A DNA stretch of 58,580 bases from Bacteroidia bacterium. GTDB taxonomy: Bacteria; Bacteroidota; Bacteroidia; Chitinophagales; Saprospiraceae. Numbering within the stretch: position 1 is the first letter of the stretch; each line of letters opens with the position of its first letter. Shown here piece by piece: positions 1-10,800 of the stretch. The notes beneath the pieces were generated by a model. It saw only the letters and a list, made by a program, of their open reading frames with translations. It was not told the DNA's origin and did not search any database. The position numbers and the translations under genes were made by a program. The DNA lies in NCBI GenBank assembly GCA_030430845.1, contig JAUIKE010000035.1, positions 1-58,580 of the forward strand, in the 5' to 3' direction.

Positions 1-64
1 ATTAGAAAACAATGGAAATTGGCTTTGATAGTCTGGTTCTCCTCTCAACTGATGCTAAAATAAC

Positions 65-99
65 AACGGCCTGACGAAATTTTATTCCGTCAGGCCGTT
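65..99. terminator. Hairpin, probable terminator
   Basis: A perfect 12-bp stem (AACGGCCTGACG and its complement) closes an 11-nt A/T-rich loop. There is no clear T run on either side, so this could terminate a gene left of the window or simply be an intergenic palindrome. Confidence 0.5.
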
Positions 100-130
100 C
101 ATGCATCCCTTTTCAGGGATGCCCTATCTA

Positions 131-280
131 GAGATGTCATGTCTGATTTACGAGGACATGTCATGTCTTAGACATGTCATGTACCTCTTTTTTGCCTTAT
201 TTTTTGGCGTTGAGATAGTTACGTATAGAAAGTTTCAACCTCTGTTGAATATGACATGTCTAAATATGACATGTCTTTTA
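131..280. repeat. Cluster of GACATGTC palindromes
   Basis: The 8-bp palindrome GACATGTC or a one-base variant occurs at least five times within 150 bp, several copies extended to ATGACATGTCT. Copies are irregularly spaced and occur in both flanks of a short T-rich stretch. They lie just past the 3' end of the membrane-protein gene. They may be operator-like sites or a decayed simple repeat; nothing else in the gap looks coding. Confidence 0.55.
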
Positions 281-1036
281 TCCGGCAATCAAAAAACCAA
301 TAAAAACCAACAAAAAGCTGATCACCTGCTCCAATTTTTCCCATTTACTGCGCGCAAAGGTAAAGTCCTCTAGTGTATAGATATAACGTACTGGCAGGTA
401 GAATACTAAAAGGAAAAGCCCGATCGGAAACAGGTAATATAGGAAATCCATGGGGTCGTCTAGGCCTTTGATGCCTATATCTCTGAAGACTTCGGCCACC
501 ACTAGCTGACCAAAAGCCAACACCAGCATCAAAACAACATCGGCGGCAAAATCAAGGCTTTCCTTAAAATCGGGAAGCGGTTTTTTACTGGCCATATAAT
601 AGACGATAAAACCTTCTCGTACCATTAGAGACAAAAAAATAATTACAGCCACAAAAGTCACCTGAAAAATATCCGGCAGGCCGATCGCTTGCAGACTGGC
701 CATAAAAAGCACCGCAAACAAGGCAATACGGCCTCCCCAACAGATAAAGGACAGTACGCCGGCATACATCGATCGGTGCAAAAGAATAGGCGCTAATCCG
801 GCCGTTTCCCGCCTTTGATTGAATGCCCCCATGCTGTACCGAGTAGCCCAGGGCTCCAGTAAAAAAATGATCAGGTACAGCAGGGCCAGCCAGGGTGCCT
901 TGTCCAGGTTGTTAATTCCTCTGGATCCCAGCGAGTTGGTGAAGCCAAGAAAGGTGAGAACAGAAAAAAGGTTGATGATGATCCCTTTATGCTTGAGGTA
1001 AAATCCCTGAATACTTTGATCGACCAGCTTGTTCAA
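278..1036 (-). CDS. Polytopic membrane protein of unknown function
   Basis: The 252-residue product is strongly hydrophobic, with about six predicted transmembrane helices (roughly residues 18-35, 48-65, 90-115, 122-145, 165-185 and 200-220) and a seventh near the C-terminus. I do not recognise the family and see no catalytic motif. It is divergently oriented to the RNA helicase across a 232-bp gap that must hold both promoters. Its last codons abut the GACATGTC cluster. A bacterial inner-membrane location is the only firm statement possible. Confidence 0.75.
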   Translation of the reverse strand: MNKLVDQSIQGFYLKHKGIIINLFSVLTFLGFTNSLGSRGINNLDKAPWLALLYLIIFLLEPWATRYSMGAFNQRRETAGLAPILLHRSMYAGVLSFICWGGRIALFAVLFMASLQAIGLPDIFQVTFVAVIIFLSLMVREGFIVYYMASKKPLPDFKESLDFAADVVLMLVLAFGQLVVAEVFRDIGIKGLDDPMDFLYYLFPIGLFLLVFYLPVRYIYTLEDFTFARSKWEKLEQVISFLLVFIGFLIAG

Positions 1037-1268
1037 TGATGTGAAGCTTAAATTAAAATCTAAATATAGTAAAGATGCATCGATAATTTATGTTTGTCCC
1101 AACATCAAGCATCTATCAATTATTTTCCCTATCTTGCGCTCGATTAATGGCGACGATCTCTCAAAAGATCGAATCATAATCATAAATTAAGCATTTAATC
1201 ATCCGGACACTGTTCTTCAATCTCGCCATCTTTTAGCCAGTCTTCCGTATAGCATTTAACATTAATAC

Positions 1269-2534
1269 ATGTCATTTAAAGAACTAAGGCTCATCGAGCC
1301 CATCCTCCGTGCGTTGAAAGCCGAAGGATACGAAAACCCCACGCCTGTACAAGAACAGGCCATTCCTATTGTTTTAAAAGGTCGCGACCTTTTAGCTTGT
1401 GCCCAGACGGGGACGGGCAAAACAGCCGCCTTTTCCGTGCCTATGTTACAGTTAATGGAACAGGACAACAGACGGGGCCGCCGTCACATCCGTTCCCTGA
1501 TCCTGACACCTACACGGGAACTAGCCATCCAGATTGGAGAGAGTATCTCAGCCTATGGTCGTCATACGCATCTTCGCCATACCGTGATTTTCGGAGGCGT
1601 CTCACAGCATAACCAAGTCAATGCCCTGAAGTCAGGAGTAGATATTATTGTGGCTACTCCCGGCCGATTATTGGATTTAATGAGTCAGGGCTTCATTTCT
1701 CTGAACAAAATTGAATACTTTGTATTGGACGAGGCAGATCGAATGCTGGATATGGGCTTTATCCATGATGTCAGAAAAGTCCTAAAGCAATTGCCTGATC
1801 GCCGTCAATCCCTCTTTTTCTCAGCTACTATGCCGCCGGTCATCCAGGAATTGGCGGATCGTATCCTCTACAAACCGCTGACGGTAGAAGTTACTCCGGT
1901 AAGTACGACTGCTGAGAAAATTGAGCAGTCGGTTTACCATGTTGTGAAAAAGGAAAAAAGAGCCTTGTTGTTGCATCTTCTGAAAAATGAGGATATAGAA
2001 AATGCCCTGGTTTTTACGCGTACCAAACACGGTGCAGACAAGGTCGCCAAAGTCCTCAGCAAGGCCGGCATCTCCGCAGAAGCCATTCACGGCAATAAAT
2101 CTCAAAATGCTCGTCAAAGGGCTTTGGGCAATTTTAAGAAAATGAAGACCCGCGTGTTGGTGGCCACTGATATTGCCGCTCGTGGTATTGATGTGGATAC
2201 GCTTTCACATGTCATCAACTTTGACTTGCCCAATGTACCGGAAACCTATGTACACAGAATTGGTCGTACAGGCCGTGCCGGTGCCAGTGGAATAGCCATT
2301 TCTTTCTGCGATGCAGAGGAAAAAGCCTACCTAAAGAGTATCCGCAAACTGACTGATCAGGCCATACCGGTTGTGGATGATCATCCGTTTCCCATGTCTG
2401 CAGCAACGGAGGAACCACAAAACAATAACAGATCCTCGAATGGTGGTCAAAAACGGCACCACGGCGGGCATTCTCGACATCAGGGAAATAACAGGCGTAG
2501 AAAGAGTAATAACAGAAGAAGAGAAAGGAATTAA
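1269..2534 (+). CDS. rhlE: DEAD-box ATP-dependent RNA helicase, RhlE type
   Basis: Unwinds RNA duplexes using ATP in the cytoplasm, with likely roles in RNA decay, ribosome assembly or cold adaptation. All core motifs are visible in order: Q motif (PTPVQ, about residue 24), Walker A AQTGTGKT (about 44-51), PTRELA, VATPGR, DEAD, SAT, then the second RecA lobe with [15 protein letters not shown] and [11 protein letters not shown] basic Asn/Arg/Gly-rich tail of about 45 residues follows, as is usual for RhlE proteins that use a disordered tail for RNA contact. The 421-residue length fits. It ends directly in a strong terminator, so it is probably monocistronic. Confidence 0.95.
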   Translation: MSFKELRLIEPILRALKAEGYENPTPVQEQAIPIVLKGRDLLACAQTGTGKTAAFSVPMLQLMEQDNRRGRRHIRSLILTPTRELAIQIGESISAYGRHTHLRHTVIFGGVSQHNQVNALKSGVDIIVATPGRLLDLMSQGFISLNKIEYFVLDEADRMLDMGFIHDVRKVLKQLPDRRQSLFFSATMPPVIQELADRILYKPLTVEVTPVSTTAEKIEQSVYHVVKKEKRALLLHLLKNEDIENALVFTRTKHGADKVAKVLSKAGISAEAIHGNKSQNARQRALGNFKKMKTRVLVATDIAARGIDVDTLSHVINFDLPNVPETYVHRIGRTGRAGASGIAISFCDAEEKAYLKSIRKLTDQAIPVVDDHPFPMSAATEEPQNNNRSSNGGQKRHHGGHSRHQGNNRRRKSNNRRRERN

Positions 2535-2578
2535 AAAAAAGGCTGGCGAACCCAAACGGGTTCGCCAGCCTTTTTTTT
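2533..2578. terminator. Bidirectional intrinsic terminator
   Basis: A 21-bp perfect stem with flanking A and T runs and a 4-nt loop (AAAC) lies between convergent genes. It overlaps the stop codons of both rhlE and the isoaspartyl methyltransferase. The core GGCTGGCGAA recurs in other hairpins of the window (near 16.57, 26.37 and 56.21 kb). Confidence 0.93.
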
Positions 2579-3278
2579 AATTCCTTTTAAACGGCACAAA
2601 CCGCACCGGAAACAAACTACTGGCTTTTATCTTCTCCTTCTTCTTTTTAACCAATTTCAATTCCTGTGCCAAATGTGCCGGCCCAACTGGGATGATCATT
2701 CGGCCGCCTTCTGCCAATTGCTCGAGCAGAGGAGGAGGAATGGTTTCTGGAGCAGCCGTTACTACAATTCCGTCAAAGGGCGCATGCTCTGCCCAGCCCT
2801 GATATCCGTCGCCGATTTTGGAGATGATGTTGTCATATCCCAGCTCCTTAAAAGTCTCGGCTGCCTTTTTACCTAGTTCCTCTACTATTTCGATGGTATA
2901 GACGGTATCCACAATCTCGGCCAAAACAGCTGCCTGATAACCCGAACCGGTACCAATTTCCAGGATTTTCATTCCTGGTTTAGGTTTCAGTACGGCGGTC
3001 ATGTAGGCGACCATGTAGGGCTGGGAAATGGTTTGCCCATGGCCAATAGAGAGCGGACGATCTTGGTACGCTTTTTTCTGTTGGTATTCTGGTACGAAGC
3101 GATGGCGAGGCACCTCTTTCATGACTTTTAGAGTGGAGGCATGATAGAGACCTCTTTTTAGGATTTGTTCTTCCACCATTTCTTCCCTTCTCTCCTGGAA
3201 GTCTTCCTGGGCCAGCCCATTCTTACCAAATAACAGGAGCATCCCAATACAAAAAGGAGAGAATATTCCTGGCTTCAT
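2577..3278 (-). CDS. pcm: Periplasmic protein-L-isoaspartate O-methyltransferase
   Basis: Methylates L-isoaspartyl residues in damaged proteins with S-adenosylmethionine, starting their repair. The SAM-binding motif LEIGTGSGYQAA, the PCMT signature around RHRFVPE and SIGHGQTISQPYM, and the post-I region YTIEIVEEL are present. I place the start at the internal Met giving MKPGIFSPFCIGML, because this yields a signal peptide ending near GLAQ and a 233-residue protein; an upstream in-frame ATG would add 16 residues before the hydrophobic stretch. The export signal suggests it works in the periplasm, where SAM supply would be a puzzle, although such signal-bearing PCMTs occur in Bacteroidota. Confidence 0.9.
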   Translation of the reverse strand: MKPGIFSPFCIGMLLLFGKNGLAQEDFQERREEMVEEQILKRGLYHASTLKVMKEVPRHRFVPEYQQKKAYQDRPLSIGHGQTISQPYMVAYMTAVLKPKPGMKILEIGTGSGYQAAVLAEIVDTVYTIEIVEELGKKAAETFKELGYDNIISKIGDGYQGWAEHAPFDGIVVTAAPETIPPPLLEQLAEGGRMIIPVGPAHLAQELKLVKKKKEKIKASSLFPVRFVPFKRN

Positions 3279-3464
3279 AGTTTGGGGGTTAATGATGTAA
3301 TCAAAACACGCTATAGAATATAACATTTCGATAAGGATATAAAGTTTTAAATGAAGGTCGACCTAAAACTCCTCCCCCTCTAAAGGCATACAAAACTCAA
3401 AACCCTAAGCCGCCAACTATTCTCAAATTTTCTTACATTAGACATTATTACTGAAACTGACCAT

Positions 3465-6400
3465 ATGACACACCTTGGCCTGCCGCTATTTTTGAAGTTT
3501 AATCTTCCAATAAAGGCTAATTCCTTACATTGGTACCTGCTGCTTTTCATCTTTTCTATGAGTAGTCTTCATGGCCAGGATCTTTCCAGTCCAGGTGAGA
3601 GGGGCTTCCCTCGCATTACCAATTATTCGGCTCGCGACTATACCGGAGATGGAGGTAACTGGGCACTGGCTCAGGATGACCAGGGCCTGATATATGTTGG
3701 TAACGAAGGGGCTTTAATGGTATTTGACGGAGTCAACTGGAGCAGCTTGCGAAATGCCGGAGGGACACTTTCACGCTCGCTCGCAAAAGATAGTGAAGGA
3801 AAGATCTGGGGAGGCAATGTAGGAGACCTGGGGTATTACGATTACGACAGCATCGGCCAGATCCAGTTTGTTTCCATGAGATACCTGATTCCTGAAGCGC
3901 ATCGGACGTTCGATGATGTGTGGATGCTGCATGCCAAATCGGACACGGTTTACTTCGTCACTACCTACAAGCTGTTTCGGTATGCCCCCAGTATGGATTC
4001 TATGCAGGTTTTTGAAACCGAAAGGGCTGGTTTTCACGTTGCGGCCATGGTGAATGGCGAATATTACATTCGAGAATGGGGGGCAGGCTTAAAAAAAATG
4101 GTGGACGATCGCCTGGTTCTTGTGCCCGGAGGCGGTCGGTTCTCCCAAACAAGGATATATGCCATTTTGCCATACGACGAAAACAGACTACTCATTTGCA
4201 CCCGTGAAGAGGGCTTATTCCTATATGATGGTCAGCAGTTTACTCCATTCCGAACGGGAGCGGACCCCTATTTGAGAAGAACGGGTATTTACTCTGCTGT
4301 CAACTTACCTGAAGGTCGATTTGCATTGGGTACATTGGGTAATGGCTTACTCATTATTGATAAAAGCGGCCGCTTGGTGTATAAGCTGGATAAAAATAAC
4401 GGTCTGGCAGATAATACCGTCCTGTACACTTTTGTAGATCGACAGGGAGGGCTTTGGGCCGGCCTCGAAAGTGGCTTGTCCAGAGTGGCCATCAACAGTC
4501 CGTTTACCTATTTTAATACAACCAATGATATGTCAGGAGTAGTGCATGTCATTCGTCGATATCAGGGGCGTTTGTATGTAGGTACTTCCACCGGCCTGGC
4601 CTTTTTGGATCCAGTCAGTGGTCGGTTTCGGCCGGTAGGAAATCTGGCTGATCAGGTTTTTGTATTGGAGGTTATAGGCAGTGAATTATTCGTAGGGGGA
4701 TATGATGGCTTATTCAAATTAAAAGGAAATGGACTTGAACCGCTGATGTTGTCTATTAACAGAGACTTTGCCGTTTCCTGTATTTTACCTTCACAAAGAG
4801 ATTCAAACAGGCTGTATGTAGGTCTTGGAAACGGCCTGCAACCGCTGTACAAACAGTCAGACGATAGCTGGCGCAGAGAAGCTTTTATTCCGGGTACAGA
4901 AGGGGAAATTTTCAATATGGTTGAGGATGAAAGCTACGGGCTGTGGCTTGGCTATGCTAACATCAATACTTTCCGGCGGGTGACCTTCCCCCATTGGCCG
5001 GATTTGAGCGACCCTGTCATTAAGAATTATACGCAGGCGGATGGATTATCCGAAGGCGGTAAGCTGGTCTATAAAATTGACGGTGAAATTTATGCTTCTA
5101 AAAATGGGACTTACAAGTGGATAAGTAAAGAAGACCGCTTTGAGCTGGCGAGATCTTTTGAAGGAAAAGATATTCTGGCTACCAGGAATGAAGGGAGTGT
5201 ATGGCTGGCTAACGATCGCTTTTCCGGGCTCACTATGGCCAAAAAAGATGAAAAAGGAGAGTATACCCTTCAAACAGGAACCTTTAGGCCGATGGCAGAA
5301 GCCGTTATTTCGGCCGTGTTTCAGGAAGAGAACGGCTTGGTTTGGATCGCTACAGATGAAGGTTTAGTAAAGTATGATCCTTCCAGTGACGAGGAAGTGG
5401 ACCCGTCTTACCAGACCTTAATCAGATCGGTTACAATAGGAGAAGATTCTTTATTATATGTGGGAAATGTTGATTTTTCACGAGCGGTGATAGACTTTGC
5501 TTTTAATAGCCTGAGCTTTTCCTTTTCAGCACCTTCATACGACTTGCCGTCAAGAACGGAATACCAAACCCGCCTGGACGGCTTTGACCGTAAATGGTCA
5601 AGCTGGAGTAATGCTCCGGTAAAGAAATATTCTAATCTGCCCGAAGGAAAGTATACCTTTTATGTCCGTTCAAGGGATATCAACGGAACAATAGGGGAGG
5701 AGGCTCGATTTCCTTTTACGATACCCTCTCCCTGGTATCGCCAATGGTGGGCCTATCTTTTATTTGTCTTGATTGGCTTAGGCCTTGTTATTTCTTTCGT
5801 GCGTTGGAGAACAGTCCGGCTGAGAAAACAGCAGGAAAAGCTGGAATTGCTGGTTAAGGAACGCACCCAGGAGTTGAGTACCGTCAATCAGGTCAGCCGG
5901 GCCTTATCTGAGCATCTAGAGTTGGAGGACCTCATCCAGATGGTGGGTAGTAAACTGCGCGATTTGTTTGATGCCAATATTGTATATGTGGCTTTACTGG
6001 ATAAGGAGAGCCAAATGATCAACTTCCCTTACCAACATGGCGATGTCATCCCTCCCTTACCGATGGGACAAGGCCTGACTTCCAAGATAATCGAAACGAA
6101 GACGCCCATATTGATCAACAGGGCAGTGGACAAGCGGTATCAGCAATTGGGTATTAGCCAGCAAGGTAAGCTGGCTGCCTCCTATCTGGGCGTCCCCATT
6201 CCCTCCGGGCAGGAAGTGATCGGGGTGTTGAGTGTACAGAGCACTGAAATGGTGAATCGTTTTGATGAAAATGATCAGAGTTTGCTGAGTACCCTGGCTG
6301 CACATGTAGGAATTGCGATTCACAATGTTCAGCTATTCGAAGATACGAAGCTCTCGAAGGCTGCCGCTGAGGCGGCCAACGAGGCTAAGAGTAGTTTTTT

Positions 6401-7805
6401 ATCTACAGTTAGCCACGAATTGCGTACGCCTCTAACCTCTATTCTCGGGTTTGCTAAAATCATTCAAAAACGACTGGACAACCGGATTTTTCCTGCCTTG
6501 CCGGATGAAGACGAAAAAGTTACAAAGGCCGCCCAGCAGGTAAAGGAAAACCTGGGGATTGTCATATCCGAAGGAGAACGATTAACCACTCTTATTAATG
6601 ATGTACTGGACTTGGCAAAGATCGAAGCGGGAAAGATCGAGTGGAATATGCAAAAAATCTCGCTGGCCGAAGTCATCCGCCAGGCCCGGGCTGCTACTTC
6701 TACCTTGTTTAATGAAAAAAAATTGAAGTATTCGGAGGACCTGGAGGAGGACCTTCCATTTGTCATCGGAGATAGAGATAAGCTGATCCAGGTCATGATC
6801 AACCTACTGTCCAATGCAGTTAAATTTACCAATACAGGCTCTATTTCTACCCAAATGTCCGCTACGGAAGAAGGCATCCGGGTGAGTGTGACCGATACAG
6901 GGATTGGTATAGCGGCAGAGGATATACCCAAGGTGTTTGATAAATTTCGCCAGGTAGGAGATACTTTGACGGATAAACCTAAAGGAACCGGACTCGGCCT
7001 GCCCATCTGTAAAGAAATAATTGAACAGCATGGCGGCAGAATCGGCGTTGACAGTGAACTGAATACGGGGAGTACCTTCTATTTTATCGTCCCGCTATCC
7101 GAATCTCAGAAAGAACAGGTACAACGCCTACACCTGGAAGGACTTATTCATCAGCTTAAAAAACAGGTGCCCATAACAACGCATTCCTCTAAAGACAGGA
7201 AAGACCAAACCATTTTGGTAGTGGATGATGAGGCTCCTATACGAGAACTGCTTCGACAAGAACTGACAGAATTCGGTTACCAGGTAGAAACGGCCGAAAA
7301 TGGGAAAAAAGCGCTTCAAAAAATAAGAGAAAGGAGACCCGATGTCGTCATCCTGGATGTAATGATGCCGGAACTGAATGGTTTTGACCTGGCAGCTATC
7401 CTGAAAAATGACCCCAAAACGATGGATATCCCGATCCTGATCCTGTCAATCATTCAGGACAAGGAAAGAGGCTACCGGATCGGCGTCGACCGCTATTTGA
7501 CCAAACCTGTAGATACCGAAAAACTGTTTTCTGAAGTGGAGGCTCTTCTGAATCAGGGGCTTTCTGCAAAAAAAGTGCTGGTGGTGGATGAAAATGCATC
7601 AACCGTTAAAACCCTTTCGGAGGTACTCACTGCCCGTGGCTATCAGGTAGTGGAAGCCGGCTCGGATGAATTAATGGAAAAAGCCAGGAATACCCTGCCG
7701 GATGTGATCATCCTGAATTCCGTGCTGGAAGGCCGAGAGGAGATCGTAAAGAGCCTGAGGTTCGAAAAGGGACTGGAGAATGTGCTGTTTTTATTGTATC
7801 AATAA
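3465..7805 (+). CDS. Hybrid histidine kinase with propeller sensor, GAF and two receivers
   Basis: Large membrane sensor starting the signalling operon. Order: signal peptide (about 1-38); periplasmic two-component-regulator propeller repeats (about 40-690); Y_Y_Y domain (about 700-755); transmembrane helix (about 763-785); GAF (about 815-960); HisKA with SHELRTP and phospho-acceptor His984; HATPase with N box NLLSNAVK (from 1113), DTGIGI and GTGLGLPI; receiver 1 with acceptor Asp1298 in ILDVMMPE; receiver 2 (about 1370-1446). In receiver 2 the acceptor position is Asn1418 (ILNSVLEG), so it cannot be phosphorylated normally, and the domain looks short. Unlike Bacteroides polysaccharide hybrid sensors it has no C-terminal AraC DNA-binding domain, so its output must go through partner proteins. 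The ligand is unknown. Confidence 0.92.
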   Translation: MTHLGLPLFLKFNLPIKANSLHWYLLLFIFSMSSLHGQDLSSPGERGFPRITNYSARDYTGDGGNWALAQDDQGLIYVGNEGALMVFDGVNWSSLRNAGGTLSRSLAKDSEGKIWGGNVGDLGYYDYDSIGQIQFVSMRYLIPEAHRTFDDVWMLHAKSDTVYFVTTYKLFRYAPSMDSMQVFETERAGFHVAAMVNGEYYIREWGAGLKKMVDDRLVLVPGGGRFSQTRIYAILPYDENRLLICTREEGLFLYDGQQFTPFRTGADPYLRRTGIYSAVNLPEGRFALGTLGNGLLIIDKSGRLVYKLDKNNGLADNTVLYTFVDRQGGLWAGLESGLSRVAINSPFTYFNTTNDMSGVVHVIRRYQGRLYVGTSTGLAFLDPVSGRFRPVGNLADQVFVLEVIGSELFVGGYDGLFKLKGNGLEPLMLSINRDFAVSCILPSQRDSNRLYVGLGNGLQPLYKQSDDSWRREAFIPGTEGEIFNMVEDESYGLWLGYANINTFRRVTFPHWPDLSDPVIKNYTQADGLSEGGKLVYKIDGEIYASKNGTYKWISKEDRFELARSFEGKDILATRNEGSVWLANDRFSGLTMAKKDEKGEYTLQTGTFRPMAEAVISAVFQEENGLVWIATDEGLVKYDPSSDEEVDPSYQTLIRSVTIGEDSLLYVGNVDFSRAVIDFAFNSLSFSFSAPSYDLPSRTEYQTRLDGFDRKWSSWSNAPVKKYSNLPEGKYTFYVRSRDINGTIGEEARFPFTIPSPWYRQWWAYLLFVLIGLGLVISFVRWRTVRLRKQQEKLELLVKERTQELSTVNQVSRALSEHLELEDLIQMVGSKLRDLFDANIVYVALLDKESQMINFPYQHGDVIPPLPMGQGLTSKIIETKTPILINRAVDKRYQQLGISQQGKLAASYLGVPIPSGQEVIGVLSVQSTEMVNRFDENDQSLLSTLAAHVGIAIHNVQLFEDTKLSKAAAEAANEAKSSFLSTVSHELRTPLTSILGFAKIIQKRLDNRIFPALPDEDEKVTKAAQQVKENLGIVISEGERLTTLINDVLDLAKIEAGKIEWNMQKISLAEVIRQARAATSTLFNEKKLKYSEDLEEDLPFVIGDRDKLIQVMINLLSNAVKFTNTGSISTQMSATEEGIRVSVTDTGIGIAAEDIPKVFDKFRQVGDTLTDKPKGTGLGLPICKEIIEQHGGRIGVDSELNTGSTFYFIVPLSESQKEQVQRLHLEGLIHQLKKQVPITTHSSKDRKDQTILVVDDEAPIRELLRQELTEFGYQVETAENGKKALQKIRERRPDVVILDVMMPELNGFDLAAILKNDPKTMDIPILILSIIQDKERGYRIGVDRYLTKPVDTEKLFSEVEALLNQGLSAKKVLVVDENASTVKTLSEVLTARGYQVVEAGSDELMEKARNTLPDVIILNSVLEGREEIVKSLRFEKGLENVLFLLYQ

Positions 7806-7844
7806 TGCGGTGAAATGGTGGAACGGTGTAACTGTGTAATTAAA

Positions 7845-7881
7845 ACCCAGAACCCAGAACTCAAAACCCAGAACTCAAAAA
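7845..7881. repeat. 14-bp tandem repeat before a start codon
   Basis: Two copies of ACCCAGAACTCAAA plus a partial copy fill the gap between the two kinase genes and end three bases before the ATG of the second. It belongs with the other short arrays found directly before start codons in this window. Confidence 0.75.
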
Positions 7882-10800
7882 ATGCATCGACTACGCTACA
7901 TATCAATTCTTTTCTTCATGCTGATCGGCTCCACAATATGGAGTCAGACACACAATATTGTGTTTGAGGATTTCGCGGCGAATGGGATGATGGAGGGCAA
8001 ATCAGTCATAAAAATCGTTCAGGATAAGGAAGGTTTTATGTGGTTTGGGGCATTGGATGGTTTGTATCGGTATGACGGCAGCAGCGTGAAGCCATTCCAG
8101 TATGATGAAATGGATTCTACCAGTTTGGCTGATAACTACATCAGAGCTCTTTTGGTAGACAGTAAGGGCGCATTGTGGGTAGGGACCTGGAATAAGGGTT
8201 TGAACCTGTATTTGCCGGAGGAGGAATCCTTTGTCAGATATGTACATGAGCCCGATGACCCTACTAGCATCAGTGCAAATGATTTGGAAGATATTTTTGA
8301 AGACAGTTTTGGTCGCTTGTGGGTGGTTACCGGTAGTAATGGGCTTAACCTTTTGAATGCCGGAAGAAAAGATTTTCGGCGATTCGGAGGACAGGGTACC
8401 TTGAGGAATGATTCATTATGGGTCGTGACGGAAGACCGCGAAAAGAAGCTTTGGATCGGGCATCGGGACGGAGTTGATCTTTTGGACCTGGAAACACTAA
8501 ACCGCATAACTCTCCCAACTGCTTTTGAGGAATTGGAGAATAAGTGGGTGACTGCCGTTCATGAAGATCAGCTCGGGAATATCTGGTTTGGCACCTGGCG
8601 AAATGGATTGTATCGGTGGAATAAAGAAGAAAATTCGCTATCAAAGATCCAATACGAGGATGGAGAGGAATTATTATCTATCAAGGACTTTTTTGAAGGC
8701 CCCCAGGGGCGGCTATGGATCACAGCAGGTAATGTATATTTTTGGGACCCCGATTTGGAACAGCTGTCGGCTTACCAATCTGCCATAAACGCAAGCCATA
8801 AACTGGAGGAGTTAACAAATTGGCCCATTTTTCAAGACCGGGAGGGCACCATTTGGGTGGGCAACTGGAGTGGAATCTCAAGGTACCAGGCAAGGGGTAA
8901 TATCCTGGATTATTCCTACCGCCGTTTGTTCAAAGACCGGTCATTTTATAAAGATCCTATCCGCTTTTTATCGGAAGATGAAAAAGGGAATTTTTGGATA
9001 GCCTGGGAAGAAGCCATCGGTTATTGGGATCTTCAAAAACAGGATCTTAATTATTATGATCTTGAGGGCAAACTCTATTTTGAGGAAGAACGATATGCCA
9101 TCAGAGATGTTTTCCAGGATGCCAGAGGCTATTTGTGGCTTTCCACGAATATCGGAGCCTACCGATTTGATTTGGAAAGCAAGGAACTCGTCCATTTAAA
9201 TGAGTTGCTCGATCAGGAAATTCCAGGTTTGTACATTTATACACCGGAGTTTATTTCCGATGAGCAAGGCAACTTATGGATCGCATCAATGGAACGGGGG
9301 CTGTTCTATTATGATTGGAAAAAAAATAAGGTGAACACTTTTTCAAATGACCCTGATGTAGCGGGCAGCATCGGACATAATCTTGTAGACCATATTTATT
9401 TGGACGATGAAGGCATTCTTTGGCTGGCAACCTACGGCGCCGGTGTTGAACGTTTTGATACAGGTACCCATAAAGTAACTCATCGCTTTAAACATGAACC
9501 GGGTAACCCCCGCAGCCTCAGTCAGGACCGCGTTCTGGACATCATTGAAGATGACCATGAACAATTATGGGTAGGAACGACTGATGGCCTGAATATCATC
9601 GATAAAAAAAGTTTGAGCGTTTCAGATCTCAGAAAGACGATCGGTTTGGATAAGGGAAGCTTTTCAAGTTTACAATTGAACGTCCATGGGCGGATCATTG
9701 CCAACAACTCCAAAGATTTGCTGGTAATCGACCCTTCAGATCTGAGCGTCGAGCGGATAAGAAATTTTGCCGGTTTAGAACACTTTACCCTGGTCAATAA
9801 AGCCAATAGAGCCTATTTTATTCAGGATGAAAATAATATTGTGAGCTTTTCTCTGGATAGCATCCAGCGCAATACAAGTATTCCGCATGTCATGATTACG
9901 GACCTGAGTTATCGACGCATGGAAAATGCTCAGGAAAAGCAGTACGAGTTAAAGGGGATAAGCCAAAAAAAGTCGGTGAAATTATCCTATCAGGACGACC
10001 TGATCACCATTGGTTTTGCAGCTTTAAGTTTTACCAAACCCACTCAAAATCAATTCAAATACCGTTTGCTTCCATCCAACCCCAACTGGATCTCCCTAGG
10101 CAATCAGTCCAGCGTCAATTTTATGAACCTCCCGCCGCGCAAATATACCTTTGAAGTGATGGGGGCTAATGGAGACGGGATTTGGAACCCAGAAGCAACG
10201 AGCCTGGAAATCGTTATTACTCCGCCCTGGTGGGCTTCCTCTCTGGCTCGGATCATATATTTGCTGGGTTTCTTTTCCGCCCTGATTATTTTTATCAGAC
10301 TTCGGCTGAGGAGCTTAATAAATCGCCAGAAGATACTGGAGGAAAGTGTGGTGGAGCGCACTCGCGAACTAGCCATTGCCAAACAGGAAGCCGAAGAGGC
10401 CAATGAGGCTAAGTCCGTCTTTCTAAGTACTGTCAGCCATGAACTCAGGACTCCTCTGACTTCGATCATCGGGTTTACCAAACTCAATAAAAAAAGCCTG
10501 GAGGAAAAGATCCTTCCGGCTATTGACACTCAAAATAAAAAGGCCCTGAGAGCAGCCGGACAGCTTGACCAAAACCTTGATATTGTCACGACAGAGGGAA
10601 AGCGACTCACTACCCTGATCAATGACCTGCTCGACCTGGCTAAGATAGAAGCAGGAAAGGTAGAATGGAAAATGGAAAAGGTAGATCCTCGTGAGATCAT
10701 CGATCAGGCATTGTCTTCCACAGCAGTCTTGTTTGAAGAAAAGAAACTGGCATTAAATACAGATATATCCGGAGATTTAGGCAAAATTAAGGCCGATAAA

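Noticed and set aside
101..373. 90-residue frame over the GACATGTC cluster
   Set aside because: It translates repeats and overlaps the membrane-protein gene; composition is unlike a real protein.
6464..7006. 180-residue minus-strand frame opposite a kinase domain
   Set aside because: Shadow of the HisKA/HATPase coding region; similar frames occur opposite the other kinases.
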